The notes beneath the pieces are model-generated. The model had not been told where the DNA came from and made no database searches. It saw nothing but the letters and a program-made list of their open reading frames with translations. Of a DNA stretch of 64,000 nt, positions 1 through 9,439 are shown in pieces (the first letter of the stretch is position 1; each line of letters starts with the position of its first letter). The DNA comes from Herbidospora daliensis (GTDB taxonomy: Bacteria; Actinomycetota; Actinomycetes; Streptosporangiales; Streptosporangiaceae): positions 62,001 to 126,000 of the forward strand of contig NZ_BBXF01000002.1 in NCBI RefSeq assembly GCF_001570585.1, written 5' to 3'. The position numbers were made by a program, and so were the translations under genes.

Positions 1-1115
1 GCCGCCACCGCGACATACGCCATGAACGCCCATCTGTTGCGCGCCGCGGCGATGCCGATCCCGATGTAGAGCGGCCACCACAACAACGATGCCCGCCCGA
101 CCGACATGTAGAACGAGGACATCGCCAGCAGTGCGACCGCCTGGGGCGCCAGGTAGGCGAGCTCCGCCCATCTGCGCCGCACCAGCTGCCACACGATCAG
201 GGCGACCAGCACGAAAGCCGCCAGGATCTCTTCACGATACGACGTCTGGAGGACCGGCTCCTCCAGCGACCTGTTCCAGGTGTTCGTCAGCACCTCGATC
301 GGGTCGACGGGAAAGCGCCCCCAGTACTGCGCCTGGGCGTCGTTCCAGGCCATCCAGTCGCCGACGCGGATCTTCAGGAAGATCATGTACGCCAGCACCG
401 GCAACCCCGGCACCACGAGCCAGAAGATCTTCCGCCAGTCGGCCCGCAGCCCCTTCTCGGAGACCAGGAACATCACCGCGAGGCCCAGCGCCAGGAACAA
501 CCCGGTGATCCTGATCGAGGCCGCGAACGCCGCGAGGACCGCCGCCCACTCCCAGCGCCCCTGACGCGCCAGCAGCCAGGCCGGGATCGCCAGCGCCAGG
601 AACGGCGCCTCGGAATAGCCCGCCCACATGAACACCGCGAACGGCGACAGGAAGAACGCCAGCACCGTCCAGGTGCCGGTCCCTTCCTTGTACGACTCGC
701 TCAGCCGCGACAGGAACACGGCGACCACCGCGCTGCCCACGACCGACACCAGCACGATCAGCAGGTCGTAGTTGGGCACCAGCCAGTTGAGGTCGCGCAG
801 CAGCAGCGGCAGCCCGGGGAAGAACGCCACCAGCTTGGGCGCGTCGGTCATGCCGGGAGAGCCGTCGTAGCCGAACTGGGCGATCGTGATGAAGTTCTCG
901 GCGTCCCACGGCGTCAGCCGGTCGAGCAGGGGCGCCTCGGTTCGGCCGGGGGCGGCCAGCACCATGTAGACGTAGGTCGCGACGTGCCAGAAGAACCAGA
1001 TGCCCAGCGCCGTCAGGTCGCCGGGCTGCCCGAGCCATCTCCGCCTCGCGGTGGGAGCGTCTTCCGGCTGGTCCGCGTCGGTCTTGGCCTGCTGGGTCTC
1101 CGTCACGAAGACCAT
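1..1115 (-). CDS. PIG-V-like integral membrane mannosyltransferase (partial)
   Basis: Reading the minus strand from an ATG at 1115 gives an open frame that leaves the window at its left edge, so the C-terminus is missing. After a polar N-tail of about 30 residues it is almost entirely hydrophobic helices separated by short loops. An early lumenal-type loop reads TPWDAENFITIAQFGYDG, which matches the acidic WDA..Y..IA..GY motif of PIG-V/GPI-mannosyltransferase-2-like GT-C enzymes. These use a polyprenyl-phosphate-linked sugar donor at the outer face of the membrane. Actinobacterial members are thought to mannosylate lipids or wall polymers, but the acceptor here is unknown. No strong ribosome-binding site precedes the ATG, and a GTG at 1106 is an alternative start. 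The longer open frame at 232-1143 on this strand is an Arg/Gly-rich shadow. Confidence 0.75.
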   Translation of the reverse strand, partial: MVFVTETQQAKTDADQPEDAPTARRRWLGQPGDLTALGIWFFWHVATYVYMVLAAPGRTEAPLLDRLTPWDAENFITIAQFGYDGSPGMTDAPKLVAFFPGLPLLLRDLNWLVPNYDLLIVLVSVVGSAVVAVFLSRLSESYKEGTGTWTVLAFFLSPFAVFMWAGYSEAPFLALAIPAWLLARQGRWEWAAVLAAFAASIRITGLFLALGLAVMFLVSEKGLRADWRKIFWLVVPGLPVLAYMIFLKIRVGDWMAWNDAQAQYWGRFPVDPIEVLTNTWNRSLEEPVLQTSYREEILAAFVLVALIVWQLVRRRWAELAYLAPQAVALLAMSSFYMSVGRASLLWWPLYIGIGIAAARNRWAFMAYVAVA

Positions 1116-1218
1116 CGAAGTGGAACAACAGCGGACATGCCAAGAGGGTGGGCCGCGAGTCCCCCAGCTCATCGCCATTTATCCAGCTCAGGCGGGTGAA
1201 AGTTTCACATGTTCTAGC

Positions 1219-2592
1219 ATGAGGCTCGTGCAGTTTGACGGTTTCGCGGCCGTGGAGCAGGACGTCCGGGCGATGGTGGCCGACCCTCAGTGGTCGCTGC
1301 GCCGGATGGAGTCACGCGCCGAGGCGCTCGCCCGCCGGGGCCTGTCGGCCCGCGACGGCTCGTGCTGGATCTTCGGGCTGGGCGCGCGCTGGTACCGGCG
1401 CGACGCCGACGGCCAGTGGATGCTGGCCCCGCCCCCCGCAGAACCCGGGGTGCGCAACACCTGTGTACGCGTCAATCCCGCCATCCCCTGGTGGCTGGTG
1501 CCGCAGGGGCCCGACTTCGCGGCCGACCGGGGGTCGACTCAGGGCTTCGTGGGGCCCGACGTGCTGCCCGAGGTCGCCGAGCGGATCCGGGCGATCCTGG
1601 CCGCCCATCGGGGGCTGAGCCAGGACGACTTCCCGCTCGTCGCGGGCCCGCTGAAAGACCTGTTCGCCCCCGAGGTGACCTCACCGGTCGCGACGGTGTG
1701 GGGCGTGGTCATGTGGTGCGCCTACGCGCCGGCCTTCGACGGCAACGAGCAGCTGCTGACCATGTTCGGCGAGTTCCTCGGCCGGCCGCTGCCGGGCGAC
1801 GACTGGGTCAGGTGGCTGCCGGGGATACGGCTTGAGAGCGTGCTGGAGCCGTACAGGGAACGGCTGGCCGCCGGAGCGCCCGAGACGGCGCTGCGCCTGG
1901 CCGGGCTGGCGGCGGAGGTCGCGACCGTGCTGAGCGACGACCCGCGTTTCCGGCCGCGCGCCCAGGCCCTCACGGTGATGATCGAGCCCCTGCTGCGGCA
2001 ACCCTGGCTCGACCACGGCCACGCCGAGCGGGGGTCAGATCTGGCCAGACACTGGCTGCACCGGTTGCCACCCCATCTGACCAGTACGACCGTCCACGAG
2101 ACCGCCCCGAAGGACCACTTCCAGCACACCTTCTACGACCTGACCGAGGCCCTGGGCTACCTGGCCGGCCGGGGCGTCGAGCCGCGCCTGGCCGCCGCGA
2201 GCCTCCTCGCCTGTGACCTGTCAACGGTGGCTGACGCCGAGGTGACAGATGTCTTCCCCCTGCTCGACGACGAGGTGCGCCGGGCCGCCCGGCAGGCCCT
2301 TGACGATTCGGCCCACCCGCTGAGGGCCCTGTGGCCCGTCGACGGCGGGCTTCCCGACGTGCTGTCGCCGCCGGGCCGCGAGGCCGCCTCGGCACTGCTC
2401 GGCGCGGCCTACGCCACAGGTCTGGCATGGTCTGCCATGATCGGCAGGGCGGTGCCGGAAAGAGGATTCCCGTCGGCTTCCGCCGTCTCTGGGAAGTTGA
2501 TTCACGAGCGGGACGACACGGTTCCTTCGCCGTTGCGGATGCCCGGAAGGCCCGTCTCGGAGATCACCTCGGAGTGGTTGTACCACTCCTGA
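1219..2592 (+). CDS. hypothetical protein, 457 aa
   Basis: I do not recognise a family. The frame is open further upstream, but that part is out of character and overlaps the divergent membrane protein, so I start at the ATG at 1219 (MRLVQFDGF). The protein is soluble, with no signal peptide or membrane segment. It is rich in Trp, Arg and Asp, with an N-terminal part that reads like a beta-rich domain (WIFGLGARWYRRDADGQWML) followed by mostly helical sequence. It stands alone between a divergent membrane protein and a short ORF. An ATG-proximal TTTCACATG..CTAG element resembles the sequence at 35516-35526 upstream of the P450 gene. The function is unknown. Confidence 0.7.
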   Translation: MRLVQFDGFAAVEQDVRAMVADPQWSLRRMESRAEALARRGLSARDGSCWIFGLGARWYRRDADGQWMLAPPPAEPGVRNTCVRVNPAIPWWLVPQGPDFAADRGSTQGFVGPDVLPEVAERIRAILAAHRGLSQDDFPLVAGPLKDLFAPEVTSPVATVWGVVMWCAYAPAFDGNEQLLTMFGEFLGRPLPGDDWVRWLPGIRLESVLEPYRERLAAGAPETALRLAGLAAEVATVLSDDPRFRPRAQALTVMIEPLLRQPWLDHGHAERGSDLARHWLHRLPPHLTSTTVHETAPKDHFQHTFYDLTEALGYLAGRGVEPRLAAASLLACDLSTVADAEVTDVFPLLDDEVRRAARQALDDSAHPLRALWPVDGGLPDVLSPPGREAASALLGAAYATGLAWSAMIGRAVPERGFPSASAVSGKLIHERDDTVPSPLRMPGRPVSEITSEWLYHS

Positions 2593-2811
2593 CCGCCAGA
2601 TCCCCCTTACCCCGCAAAGACCGACAAATCATCCTTTAGCAATCAGGTCTCACCCACCTTGGGAAATTGACCGAATTGTGATCGCGCTTAGCGGGAAATG
2701 GTCAGTCGAGGGGGGTCCGGCGGCGGGAATGGTCCCGATGGGCCATGTCGCCGAAACCGACGCGGACGTAACCTCGAAGAGGGTGTGGGCTGCGGAAGGA
2801 AGGACGACGCG

Positions 2812-2973
2812 GTGGGGCACGACGACTTGGACTCCCGGGTCCATGACCGTGTCGCGTTGGACGAAATCGCGCTCTACGCCGAGGTTCTGGAGGCCGTCAA
2901 CTTCACGGATGACCGACTGACCTTGGAAGAGCTCGACAACGCGCTCGGGTTGCGGACTTCGGCGAGCCGCTGA
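2812..2973 (+). CDS. small conserved acidic protein, 53 aa
   Basis: A GTG start at 2812 sits behind a clear GGAAGGA ribosome-binding site and gives a short acidic protein of 53 residues. Its core reads DEIALYAEVLEAVN, then LTLEELDNALGL. This pattern (a helix, a short linker, then a helix that looks like the beginning of a helix-turn-helix) resembles many tiny uncharacterised actinobacterial proteins that I recall from this order. A longer in-frame start at 2698 would add a basic, low-complexity N-terminus with no ribosome-binding site, so I reject it. There is no signal peptide or cysteine. The role is unknown; a regulatory or protein-binding peptide is only a guess. The 219 bases upstream (2593-2811) carry nothing else I recognise. 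Confidence 0.55.
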   Translation: MGHDDLDSRVHDRVALDEIALYAEVLEAVNFTDDRLTLEELDNALGLRTSASR

Positions 2974-3037
2974 AGACGAAGATCACGGTCCCGGGCTTCC
3001 GAATATGGGGGGCTCGGGATCTGTTATTCCACGACGA

Positions 3038-4111
3038 TCATGGTCGGGAGCGCAAGCCGTACATCAGATCCTGCCAGCGGGCGGCGATGGCGGTGGCGGC
3101 CCGCTGCGAGGCCGATTCGAGCGCCCCGGCGGCCAGCGTCATCCGTTTGCGCTCGTCGTCGACCAGCGACAGCAGCGCCCCCGCGTAAGCCTCGATCTCC
3201 CCGGCCCCCTCGCTGACGAGCACGCTGTCGACCCCCGGCCGCACGAACTGGGCCAGCCCCTTCGGGCCGTCGAAGCCCACGATGGGCACCCCCGTGCTGA
3301 GCGCCTCGTTCACGGTCATGCCCAGCACCTCGTGGCGCGACGGCACCGCCACGATCGACGCCTTGGCGAACTCGCCGGGCAGGTCGGGCGTGGTGCCCAT
3401 GAAGTAGACGTGGTTGTGCAGGCTGAGCTCGGCGACCAGGGCGCGCAGCCGCTTCTCCTCCGAGCCGGCGCCGTAGAGGCGCAGCCGCCAGTCGGGCCGC
3501 TTGTCGGCCACCATCGCGAAGGCTCTGATCAGCCGGTCGAACGCCTTGTCGGCCACCCACCGGCCCCCGGCGCTGATGATCCGGTTGTCCATGCGCGACC
3601 TCGGCCACGGGGCCTTGGGCAGCGGGTCGGGGATGGTGTGCACGCTGAGCTCGTCGTCGAGCAGCCGGGTCCATTCGCCACGCCCGGTGTCGGTGCTGGT
3701 CACGACCGCGTCGAGGCGGGGGTAGTAGCGCTGGACGGGGGTCGGCACGGCCGGCCGCGTCCATTCGCGGGCGATCCTGACCACCTCGCGGGGGGCGTAA
3801 CGGGCCGACTGCACGCTCAGGCTGGGCCGGGCGGTGACCAGCACGTCGGAGCGGATGGCGCGCAGCGTCCGCCACAGGGCGACCTCGGTGCGCACCTGGC
3901 CGCGCGGCAGCAGGTGGCGGCCGGGCCGGGCGTCGACCAGCCAGCGCAGCCTGATCGCGGGGTCGACGGGGAAGAACGGGGCGTCCCTGGTGCGCTTGAC
4001 GCTGACCACCTCGACCTGGTGCCCGCTGGTGAGGGCGGCCGCGAGGTTCAGCATCGCCCGTATGTCACCGCGCATTCCGTACGCGGACGGCACCAGGAAC
4101 GTGATCTTCAC
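3038..4111 (-). CDS. GT4-family glycosyltransferase
   Basis: This is a 357-residue GT-B fold enzyme that would transfer a sugar from a nucleotide-sugar donor. The N-terminal half starts MKITFLVPSAYGMRGD, the usual first Rossmann strand with a glycine-rich turn. The C-terminal half has the GT4 donor-site signature SRHEVLGMTVNEALSTG, with the two glutamates eight residues apart (EX7E), followed by GVPIVGFD. The start is a GTG at 4111 preceded by GAGGTGGG. An upstream extension of the frame is Arg-rich shadow. The GTG overlaps the stop of the upstream gene in a GTGA, so the two are translationally coupled. Acceptor and product are not evident; a wall teichoic-acid or cell-surface glycan is plausible. 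Confidence 0.85.
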   Translation of the reverse strand: MKITFLVPSAYGMRGDIRAMLNLAAALTSGHQVEVVSVKRTRDAPFFPVDPAIRLRWLVDARPGRHLLPRGQVRTEVALWRTLRAIRSDVLVTARPSLSVQSARYAPREVVRIAREWTRPAVPTPVQRYYPRLDAVVTSTDTGRGEWTRLLDDELSVHTIPDPLPKAPWPRSRMDNRIISAGGRWVADKAFDRLIRAFAMVADKRPDWRLRLYGAGSEEKRLRALVAELSLHNHVYFMGTTPDLPGEFAKASIVAVPSRHEVLGMTVNEALSTGVPIVGFDGPKGLAQFVRPGVDSVLVSEGAGEIEAYAGALLSLVDDERKRMTLAAGALESASQRAATAIAARWQDLMYGLRSRP

Positions 4112-4899
4112 GCCGCGCCCACCTCGAGCCGGAGATGGTCGGCGGGCGAGAAGCTCGGCTTGATCGGCACACCGTCGATCTGCGTCGCCGGGTAGTGGAC
4201 CCGGCGGCGCTTGCCCTCGACGTCGTCGAGGAGCGCTCCCAAAGCCATGGGGCCCTCGACCCCGTCGACTTCGAGGGAGGGCTCCCACACCCCTTCGGAG
4301 TCGGGGGTGGCGGCCAGGACGTCGCACAGGGAGAGCGCGGCGTGAAACCGTACACCTTGGACCGTGGCAATCGCGGTCACGGTGGCGTCACTGTGCTTCA
4401 AGGAGAGCCGGGCGCGGTGGTGCTGGTCGTCGTCTCCGAGCCCCGTGTACGCCAGCAGCCCCGTCACCTCGAACCGGCCCTCGCGGAACCAGACCGCCCG
4501 CACGTCGGCCACCGGCTCGGCGTCGGCGATCTTGATGGCCAGGAAACCGTTGCGGGTGCGATAGGCGCGGTAGGACATGGTCCGGCGGCCGAGCGCGTAG
4601 GCGTCGAGGCGGTCGAGCGAGAAGCCCGGGTCGACGCTCTGCATGCGGGTGCGCGGGCCGCTCTGCTGGAGATAAGCGTCCCAGCGGCCGGGCGTGAGCT
4701 TCAGCCCGGCCAGCGAGACCGCGACGGTGGCGTCTCTGGCGGGGCGGCCCGGGGTCCCGAGCCGCACCTTCCGTTCCGAGCCGGTGCCGCGGTGCCGGAG
4801 CACCAGATGCGTGCCCGCCTCCAGCGGATGGTCGATCGCCATCCGCAGGGAGAGCACGTCGGCAAGAGTTACCTCGGCGTCTGTTACGACCACACCCAC
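4108..4899 (-). CDS. hypothetical protein coupled to glycosyltransferase
   Basis: This 263-residue protein of unknown function has no signal peptide, membrane segment or cysteine cluster. The composition suggests two beta-sandwich-like modules: residues 1 to about 130 (VTDAEVTLADVLSLRMAI and following) and about 130 to 263. Short hydrophobic strands alternate with charged turns. The stop codon overlaps the start of the GT4 glycosyltransferase by four bases, so the pair is probably made together and may act together. Similar all-beta domains accompany surface-polymer transferases in actinobacteria, but I cannot name the family. The start is an ATG at 4899 near a GGGAGGGGGC stretch. Confidence 0.7.
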   Translation of the reverse strand: MGVVVTDAEVTLADVLSLRMAIDHPLEAGTHLVLRHRGTGSERKVRLGTPGRPARDATVAVSLAGLKLTPGRWDAYLQQSGPRTRMQSVDPGFSLDRLDAYALGRRTMSYRAYRTRNGFLAIKIADAEPVADVRAVWFREGRFEVTGLLAYTGLGDDDQHHRARLSLKHSDATVTAIATVQGVRFHAALSLCDVLAATPDSEGVWEPSLEVDGVEGPMALGALLDDVEGKRRRVHYPATQIDGVPIKPSFSPADHLRLEVGAA

Positions 4900-5024
4900 C
4901 GTTCAGCCCCCTCCCCGTTGATTGAGCCAACGTTGAGGTTACCGTGATTCTCCCGTTATGTGGAGAACAGGGTGGCGCGCATGTGGCCCTGACCAGCGGA
5001 TTCGACAACCGATCAACGGACCAG

Positions 5025-7124
5025 TCAGCCCTTGATGGATTTGATCAAGAGCTGGGCCACGTCGACGACCTCCAGCGTCTCCTTCGCCTTGCCGGTGTTC
5101 TTCTTCTCGTTGATCGCGTCGCCGAGCATCACCAGGCAGAACGGACAGGCCGTCGACACCGTGTCGGGATCGGTCGTGAGCGCCTCGTCGACCCGCTCGG
5201 TGTTGATGCGCTTGCCGATCCGCTCCTCCATCCACATCCGCGCGCCGCCGGCCCCGCAGCAGAACCCCCGGTCCTTGTGGCGGTGCATCTCCTGGGTGGT
5301 GACGCCGGGCACCTTCGCCATGATGTCGCGCGGCTGCGAGTAGACCTTGTTGTGCCGCCCGAGGAAACACGGGTCGTGGTAGGTGATCTTCTCCTCGATC
5401 GGCGTGATCGGGGTCAGCTTCCCGGTGTCGACCAGATGCGACAACAACTGCGTGTGGTGTACGACCTCGAAGTGCCCGCCCAGCTGCGGATACTCGTTGG
5501 CCAGGGTGTTGAAGCAGTGGGGGCAGGTGGCCACGATCTTCTTGACCCCGGCCTCGTTGAGCGTCTCGATGTTCTGCTGGGCCAGCATGTTGAACAGGAA
5601 CTCCATGCCCAGACGGCGGGCCGGGTCGCCCGTGCACGCCTCCATCGGCCCGAGCACCGCGAACTTGACGCCCGCGATGTGCAGCAGTTCGGCGACCGCC
5701 TTGGTGGTCTTCTTCGCCCGGTCTTCGAGCGCGCCCGCGCAGCCGACCCAGAACAGGTACTCGGTGTCCTCGGGCATCTTCTCGTCGATCATCTGGACCT
5801 CGAAGTCGAGCTCCTCGATCCACTCGGCCCGCTTCATCTCGGGCATGCCCCACGGGTTGCCCTTGTTCTCGAGGTTCTTCAGCATCACGCCGGCCTCCGA
5901 CGGGAAGGCCGACTCGATCATGACCTGGTAACGCCGCATGTCGAGGATGTGGTCGATGTGCTCGATGTCGACCGGGCACTGCTCGACGCACGCGCCGCAG
6001 TTGGTGCACGACCAGAGCACGTCGGGGTGGATGACGCCCTGCTCGCCGACGAGGGGCTTCTCCAGCAGGGCCAGCACGTCCTGACCGGCGTGGGCGCGCT
6101 GTTCCTCGCTCATCAGCAGGTAGGGCGCGACCGCGAAGGCGTGGTCGCGCTGGTCGAGGATGAGCATCTTGGGCGACAGCGGCTTGTCGGTGTTCCACGC
6201 CGGGCACTGCGACTGGCAGCGCCCGCACTCGGTGCAGGTGTAGAAGTCGAGGAAGCCCTTCCAGGTGGTCTCCTCGATCTTGCCGCGGCCGAAGACGTCG
6301 GTCTCCGGGTCGGCCTCCTCGAAGTCGAGCACCTTGCCGCCGCTGCGCATCTCCTGGGCCGCGCCCAGGCCGTCGGGACGACGGGAGAACAGCACGTTCA
6401 GCGGGGCGGTGAAGATGTGCAGGTGCTTGGAGTTCACCACGATCACCGCGAACACCAGCATCAGGCCGATGTGCAGCAGCAGCGTGATCTCTTCCAGCAG
6501 TGACGAGGTCGGCAGGACCCGCGCCACGAGCTCCGAGACGAACGCCCCCGATTCGTAGGGGAAGTTGCCGGTGTTGATCGCCGCGCCCCGGAACAGGAAC
6601 AACGACCAGATGATGTTGAAGATCATGAACAGGATCAGCCACGCGCCGCCCAGGTGAGACCCGGAGAAGCGGGAGTCGCGGCCCAGCTTCGAGGGCGCGT
6701 TCCTGATCCGGATCACCGCGAAGGCGACCAGGCCGAGCAGCGCGGCCAAAGCGATGAAGTCCTGCAGGAAGCCGAGGACCGGCCAGCGGCCGATCAGCGG
6801 GATGTGGAAGTCGGGCCGCCCGGTGATGGCGCCCTGGATCATCGCGCCGTACGCCTCGATATAAACCGTCAAAAGGATAAAAAACGCCCACATGACGAAG
6901 AAGTGGGCGATGCCGGAAGGCGTCCACTTGAGCAGCTTCTTCTGCCCGAACACCTCGACCAGCTGGGCCTTTATCTCGGCGCCCATGTTCGCACGGGCGT
7001 ATTCAATACGTTCGGGCGCCGGCTGGCCCACCGTGGCGAGCCGGTAGAGGAAGCCCACCCGCCTGGCCACCACCGCGATCGTCAGCGCCGTCATCAGCAG
7101 CCCGATTATGCAGACCAGCAACAT
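5025..7124 (-). CDS. etfD: EtfD-like membrane iron-sulfur oxidoreductase
   Basis: This 699-residue protein combines several N-terminal membrane helices (within roughly residues 1-240, resembling the NarI/heme-b gamma subunit) with two 4Fe-4S ferredoxin motifs, CTECGRCQSQCP and CTNCGACVEQCP. Two C-terminal cysteine-rich (CCG) repeats follow, with landmarks CTGDPARR, CPHCFNT, HDPCFLGRHN and CCGAGGARM. This is the architecture of the HdrD/GlpC-like oxidoreductase EtfD (Rv0338c in Mycobacterium tuberculosis), which takes electrons from electron-transfer flavoprotein during fatty-acid oxidation and passes them to menaquinone. The function is inferred from that family. The start at 7124 has GAGGAGG at good spacing. 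An upstream TetR gene on the same strand ends 69 bases away. Confidence 0.85.
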   Translation of the reverse strand: MLLVCIIGLLMTALTIAVVARRVGFLYRLATVGQPAPERIEYARANMGAEIKAQLVEVFGQKKLLKWTPSGIAHFFVMWAFFILLTVYIEAYGAMIQGAITGRPDFHIPLIGRWPVLGFLQDFIALAALLGLVAFAVIRIRNAPSKLGRDSRFSGSHLGGAWLILFMIFNIIWSLFLFRGAAINTGNFPYESGAFVSELVARVLPTSSLLEEITLLLHIGLMLVFAVIVVNSKHLHIFTAPLNVLFSRRPDGLGAAQEMRSGGKVLDFEEADPETDVFGRGKIEETTWKGFLDFYTCTECGRCQSQCPAWNTDKPLSPKMLILDQRDHAFAVAPYLLMSEEQRAHAGQDVLALLEKPLVGEQGVIHPDVLWSCTNCGACVEQCPVDIEHIDHILDMRRYQVMIESAFPSEAGVMLKNLENKGNPWGMPEMKRAEWIEELDFEVQMIDEKMPEDTEYLFWVGCAGALEDRAKKTTKAVAELLHIAGVKFAVLGPMEACTGDPARRLGMEFLFNMLAQQNIETLNEAGVKKIVATCPHCFNTLANEYPQLGGHFEVVHHTQLLSHLVDTGKLTPITPIEEKITYHDPCFLGRHNKVYSQPRDIMAKVPGVTTQEMHRHKDRGFCCGAGGARMWMEERIGKRINTERVDEALTTDPDTVSTACPFCLVMLGDAINEKKNTGKAKETLEVVDVAQLLIKSIKG

Positions 7125-7193
7125 TGGGGCCTCCTCATCGCCATCGTGGTCACCATAATCAGACCCTAGAACAAACCTCTAGAAGGCGCTCCG

Positions 7194-7781
7194 TCAGGGG
7201 TCGACATATCGCTGCAACGTGGGCGCGAGCAGGGCGACCAGCTCATCGGGCGTCGCCGACGCGATCGGCTCGATCTTGACGATATACCGCAGCATCACGA
7301 CGCCGATCATCTGCCCGAAGGCCGCCTCGATCCTGATCGGATCGATGCCCAGCCCCTGGGCGAGCCGCTGGAGCACCGCCTCGCCGAGGAACTCGCGCAC
7401 CATCGTGGCCGCCTGCTCGTTCGACATCGCCGACCTGATCATCGCGATGATCGGCGCCCGGCGGTCTTCGTCGGAGGCCACCGTCAGGATGAACCTGATC
7501 AGCCGCTCCCCCAGCTCCTCGCGGGGCCCGGCCAGGATCATCGGCACCGCCACGCTCGGCTCGACCGGGAACTGCATCGCCGCGACGAACAGGCCCTCTT
7601 TCGTGTCGAAATAGTGGTGGACCAGGGCCGGGTCGACGTTCGCCTCCCGGGCGATCCCCCGGACCGTCGCCTTGTCGAACCCCTTCTCCGCGAAGACCCC
7701 CCTGGCCGCGGTGATGATCTCACCGCGGGTGTCGAGGGATCCGGGCCGTCTACCGGGCCTGCGCCGCCGCTGTTCCGTCAT
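7194..7781 (-). CDS. TetR family transcriptional regulator
   Basis: This is a 195-residue regulator. The N-terminal helix-turn-helix is typical (TRGEIITAARGVFAEKGFDK, then ATVRGIAREANVDPALVHHY). The C-terminal ligand-binding part ends in a helix pair containing IEAAFGQMIGVVMLRYIV and looks like the TetR_C_17-type domain common in actinobacteria. The ATG at 7781 overlaps the stop of the upstream methyltransferase gene by four bases (ATGA), so the two form an operon. The downstream neighbour is the EtfD-like gene, 69 bases away, which it could control. I see the short direct repeats TTCTAGA and TTCTAGG in that gap on the minus strand but cannot assign them as its operator. The ligand is unknown. 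Confidence 0.9.
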   Translation of the reverse strand: MTEQRRRRPGRRPGSLDTRGEIITAARGVFAEKGFDKATVRGIAREANVDPALVHHYFDTKEGLFVAAMQFPVEPSVAVPMILAGPREELGERLIRFILTVASDEDRRAPIIAMIRSAMSNEQAATMVREFLGEAVLQRLAQGLGIDPIRIEAAFGQMIGVVMLRYIVKIEPIASATPDELVALLAPTLQRYVDP

Positions 7782-8518
7782 CCGGCGGGCTCTTTCCGGC
7801 CGACCGCGAGGTAAACGCGCATCGGCACGACAAGATCACCACCAGGGCAGACGCGCAGAAGTTCCGCCCGCTCGCGCTCGATCAGCTCGTCGGCCTCGGC
7901 CGGGTCGAGCCGGGCCATGTAGGAGTGGGAGCGCAGGTTGGTCAGGAACACGTCGAGCGCCACGTGGCGGGTCCAGTGGATCCACCGGTCGCGGACGTCG
8001 AGCCCGCCGTCGGTCATCGCCCGCGCGATGGCCGGCAGGTCCCTGCCCTCGGGCCCGGTGTAGCCCGGCACGTCGGACAGCCTGATCTGGCATTCGGCCA
8101 GCCAGCCGGCCTTGCGGGTGTCGACGGAGTTCCACCATCCGGCGACGGCCCGGCGGCTGACCCTCTTGGCCTCCTCGATCGACCGCGCCGGATCGAGCCA
8201 GTGCCACGCCTGGGCGTAGGTCACCAGGTCGGCCGAGCCGTCGCGGAAGGGCAGCACGTTGCCGTCGGCCAAAACCGAGGCGCCGTCGTGGTAGGCCAGC
8301 ATGTGCCCGGCGAGGTCGGCCGCCACCACCCGGGCGCCGCGCCGCTGCATGCCCCGGGAGGAGATGCCGGTCCCGGCGCCGACGTCGACCACGGTGGCGC
8401 CGTCGAGCGTCGTCTCGGACAGTTCGGACAGGGCGTCGTAGAGCGCGGCGGGGTACTCCGGTCGGGCCGCGTCGTACGCCTCGGCCACCCTGGGCGCGTC
8501 GAAGACCAGGTGACTCAT
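7778..8518 (-). CDS. class I SAM-dependent methyltransferase
   Basis: This 246-residue enzyme has a Rossmann-type methyltransferase core. The SAM-binding motif I is VVDVGAGTGISSRGM, and the acidic end of strand beta2 follows at VVAADLAGHMLAY. Motif IV is ADLVTYAQAWHWLDP, the typical Methyltransf_11 signature with HW after it. The C-terminal half is a small helical cap, as in small-molecule methyltransferases of the UbiE-like group. The substrate cannot be deduced. It overlaps the TetR gene by four bases and lies 13 bases downstream of the TIM-barrel gene, so the three genes probably share a transcript. Confidence 0.85.
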   Translation of the reverse strand: MSHLVFDAPRVAEAYDAARPEYPAALYDALSELSETTLDGATVVDVGAGTGISSRGMQRRGARVVAADLAGHMLAYHDGASVLADGNVLPFRDGSADLVTYAQAWHWLDPARSIEEAKRVSRRAVAGWWNSVDTRKAGWLAECQIRLSDVPGYTGPEGRDLPAIARAMTDGGLDVRDRWIHWTRHVALDVFLTNLRSHSYMARLDPAEADELIERERAELLRVCPGGDLVVPMRVYLAVGRKEPAG

Positions 8519-8531
8519 GGGGTAGTAGCGC

Positions 8532-9332
8532 TCATTTCCTCGCGGACGAGGCGGCGAAGTTGAGCCGGGCGAAGGCCAGCGCCTCGGCCAGGTCGTCGAT
8601 CCGCTCGCTGCGGGTCGCCGCCCTCCGCGTGTTGATCTCCAGCACGATCAGCCCACCATAGCCCGCGTTGGCGAGCCGCTCCAGCATCGGAGCGCAGGGC
8701 TGGTTGCCCCGTCCCGGAACGAGGTGTTCGTCCTTGTTCGTGGTGCCGACGCCGTCGGCCAGGTGGAGGTGCGCCAGCCGGTCGCCCAGCTTGGTGGCCA
8801 TCTCCATGGCGTCGGAACCGGACACGGCCGTGTGGGACAGGTCGAGGGTGACGTGGGGGAAGTCGTAGTCGAGGGGGTTCCAGTCGGGCGAGTAGGGCAC
8901 GACCTCGTTGCCCCGGGCCCGGAGGGGGAACATGTTCTCGACCGCGAAGACCACGTCGGTCTCGTCGCGCATGCGGGCCAGCCCGATCTCGAAGTCTCGG
9001 GCGTAGTCGCGCTGCCAGCGGAAAGGGGGATGCACCACGACGGTGCCGGCGCCCAGCCGCTCGGCGGCGGCCTGGGCCTTCTGCAGCTTCAGCCACGGAT
9101 CTTTGCCCCACACGCGCTGGGTGACCAGCAGGCAGGGCGCGTGGATCGCGAGGATGGGCAGCTCGTAGTGGTCGCGGAGACGCTGGAGCACGTCGACGTC
9201 CTGACTGACCGGATCCTGCCCGACCATGATCTCGACGCCGTCGTAACCCAAACGCGCCGCGAGCTCGAAGGCGTCGGGGGTTCGCTCGGGATAGACCGAT
9301 GCGGTCGACAATGCGATCTTCGCATTCGGCAC
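8532..9332 (-). CDS. sugar-phosphate isomerase/epimerase-like TIM barrel
   Basis: This is a xylose-isomerase-like (AP endonuclease 2) TIM-barrel protein of about 266 residues. Visible barrel strands include [31 protein letters not shown] and VTLDLSHTA. Metal-ligand candidates are the Glu in VEIMV, the Glu in VENM, the Asp and His in LDLSHT, and the His in [10 protein letters not shown] start at the GTG at 9332, because GAGG lies eight bases upstream and the family begins close to the first strand. A GTG at 9386 would add 18 residues but has a poorly spaced ribosome-binding site and would leave only 53 bases for two divergent promoters. The substrate is unknown; relatives isomerise sugars or inositols. 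Confidence 0.8.
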   Translation of the reverse strand: MPNAKIALSTASVYPERTPDAFELAARLGYDGVEIMVGQDPVSQDVDVLQRLRDHYELPILAIHAPCLLVTQRVWGKDPWLKLQKAQAAAERLGAGTVVVHPPFRWQRDYARDFEIGLARMRDETDVVFAVENMFPLRARGNEVVPYSPDWNPLDYDFPHVTLDLSHTAVSGSDAMEMATKLGDRLAHLHLADGVGTTNKDEHLVPGRGNQPCAPMLERLANAGYGGLIVLEINTRRAATRSERIDDLAEALAFARLNFAASSARK

Positions 9333-9439
9333 CCGGACGACCTCGCTCCTTCCGATATATGTACGCTCGCCACGACTCTTGCTCACCCTGCCAGCCTAAG
9401 CGGGCGTGTGTCCGGTCGAGGCGAACCTAGGGTTGCGTC

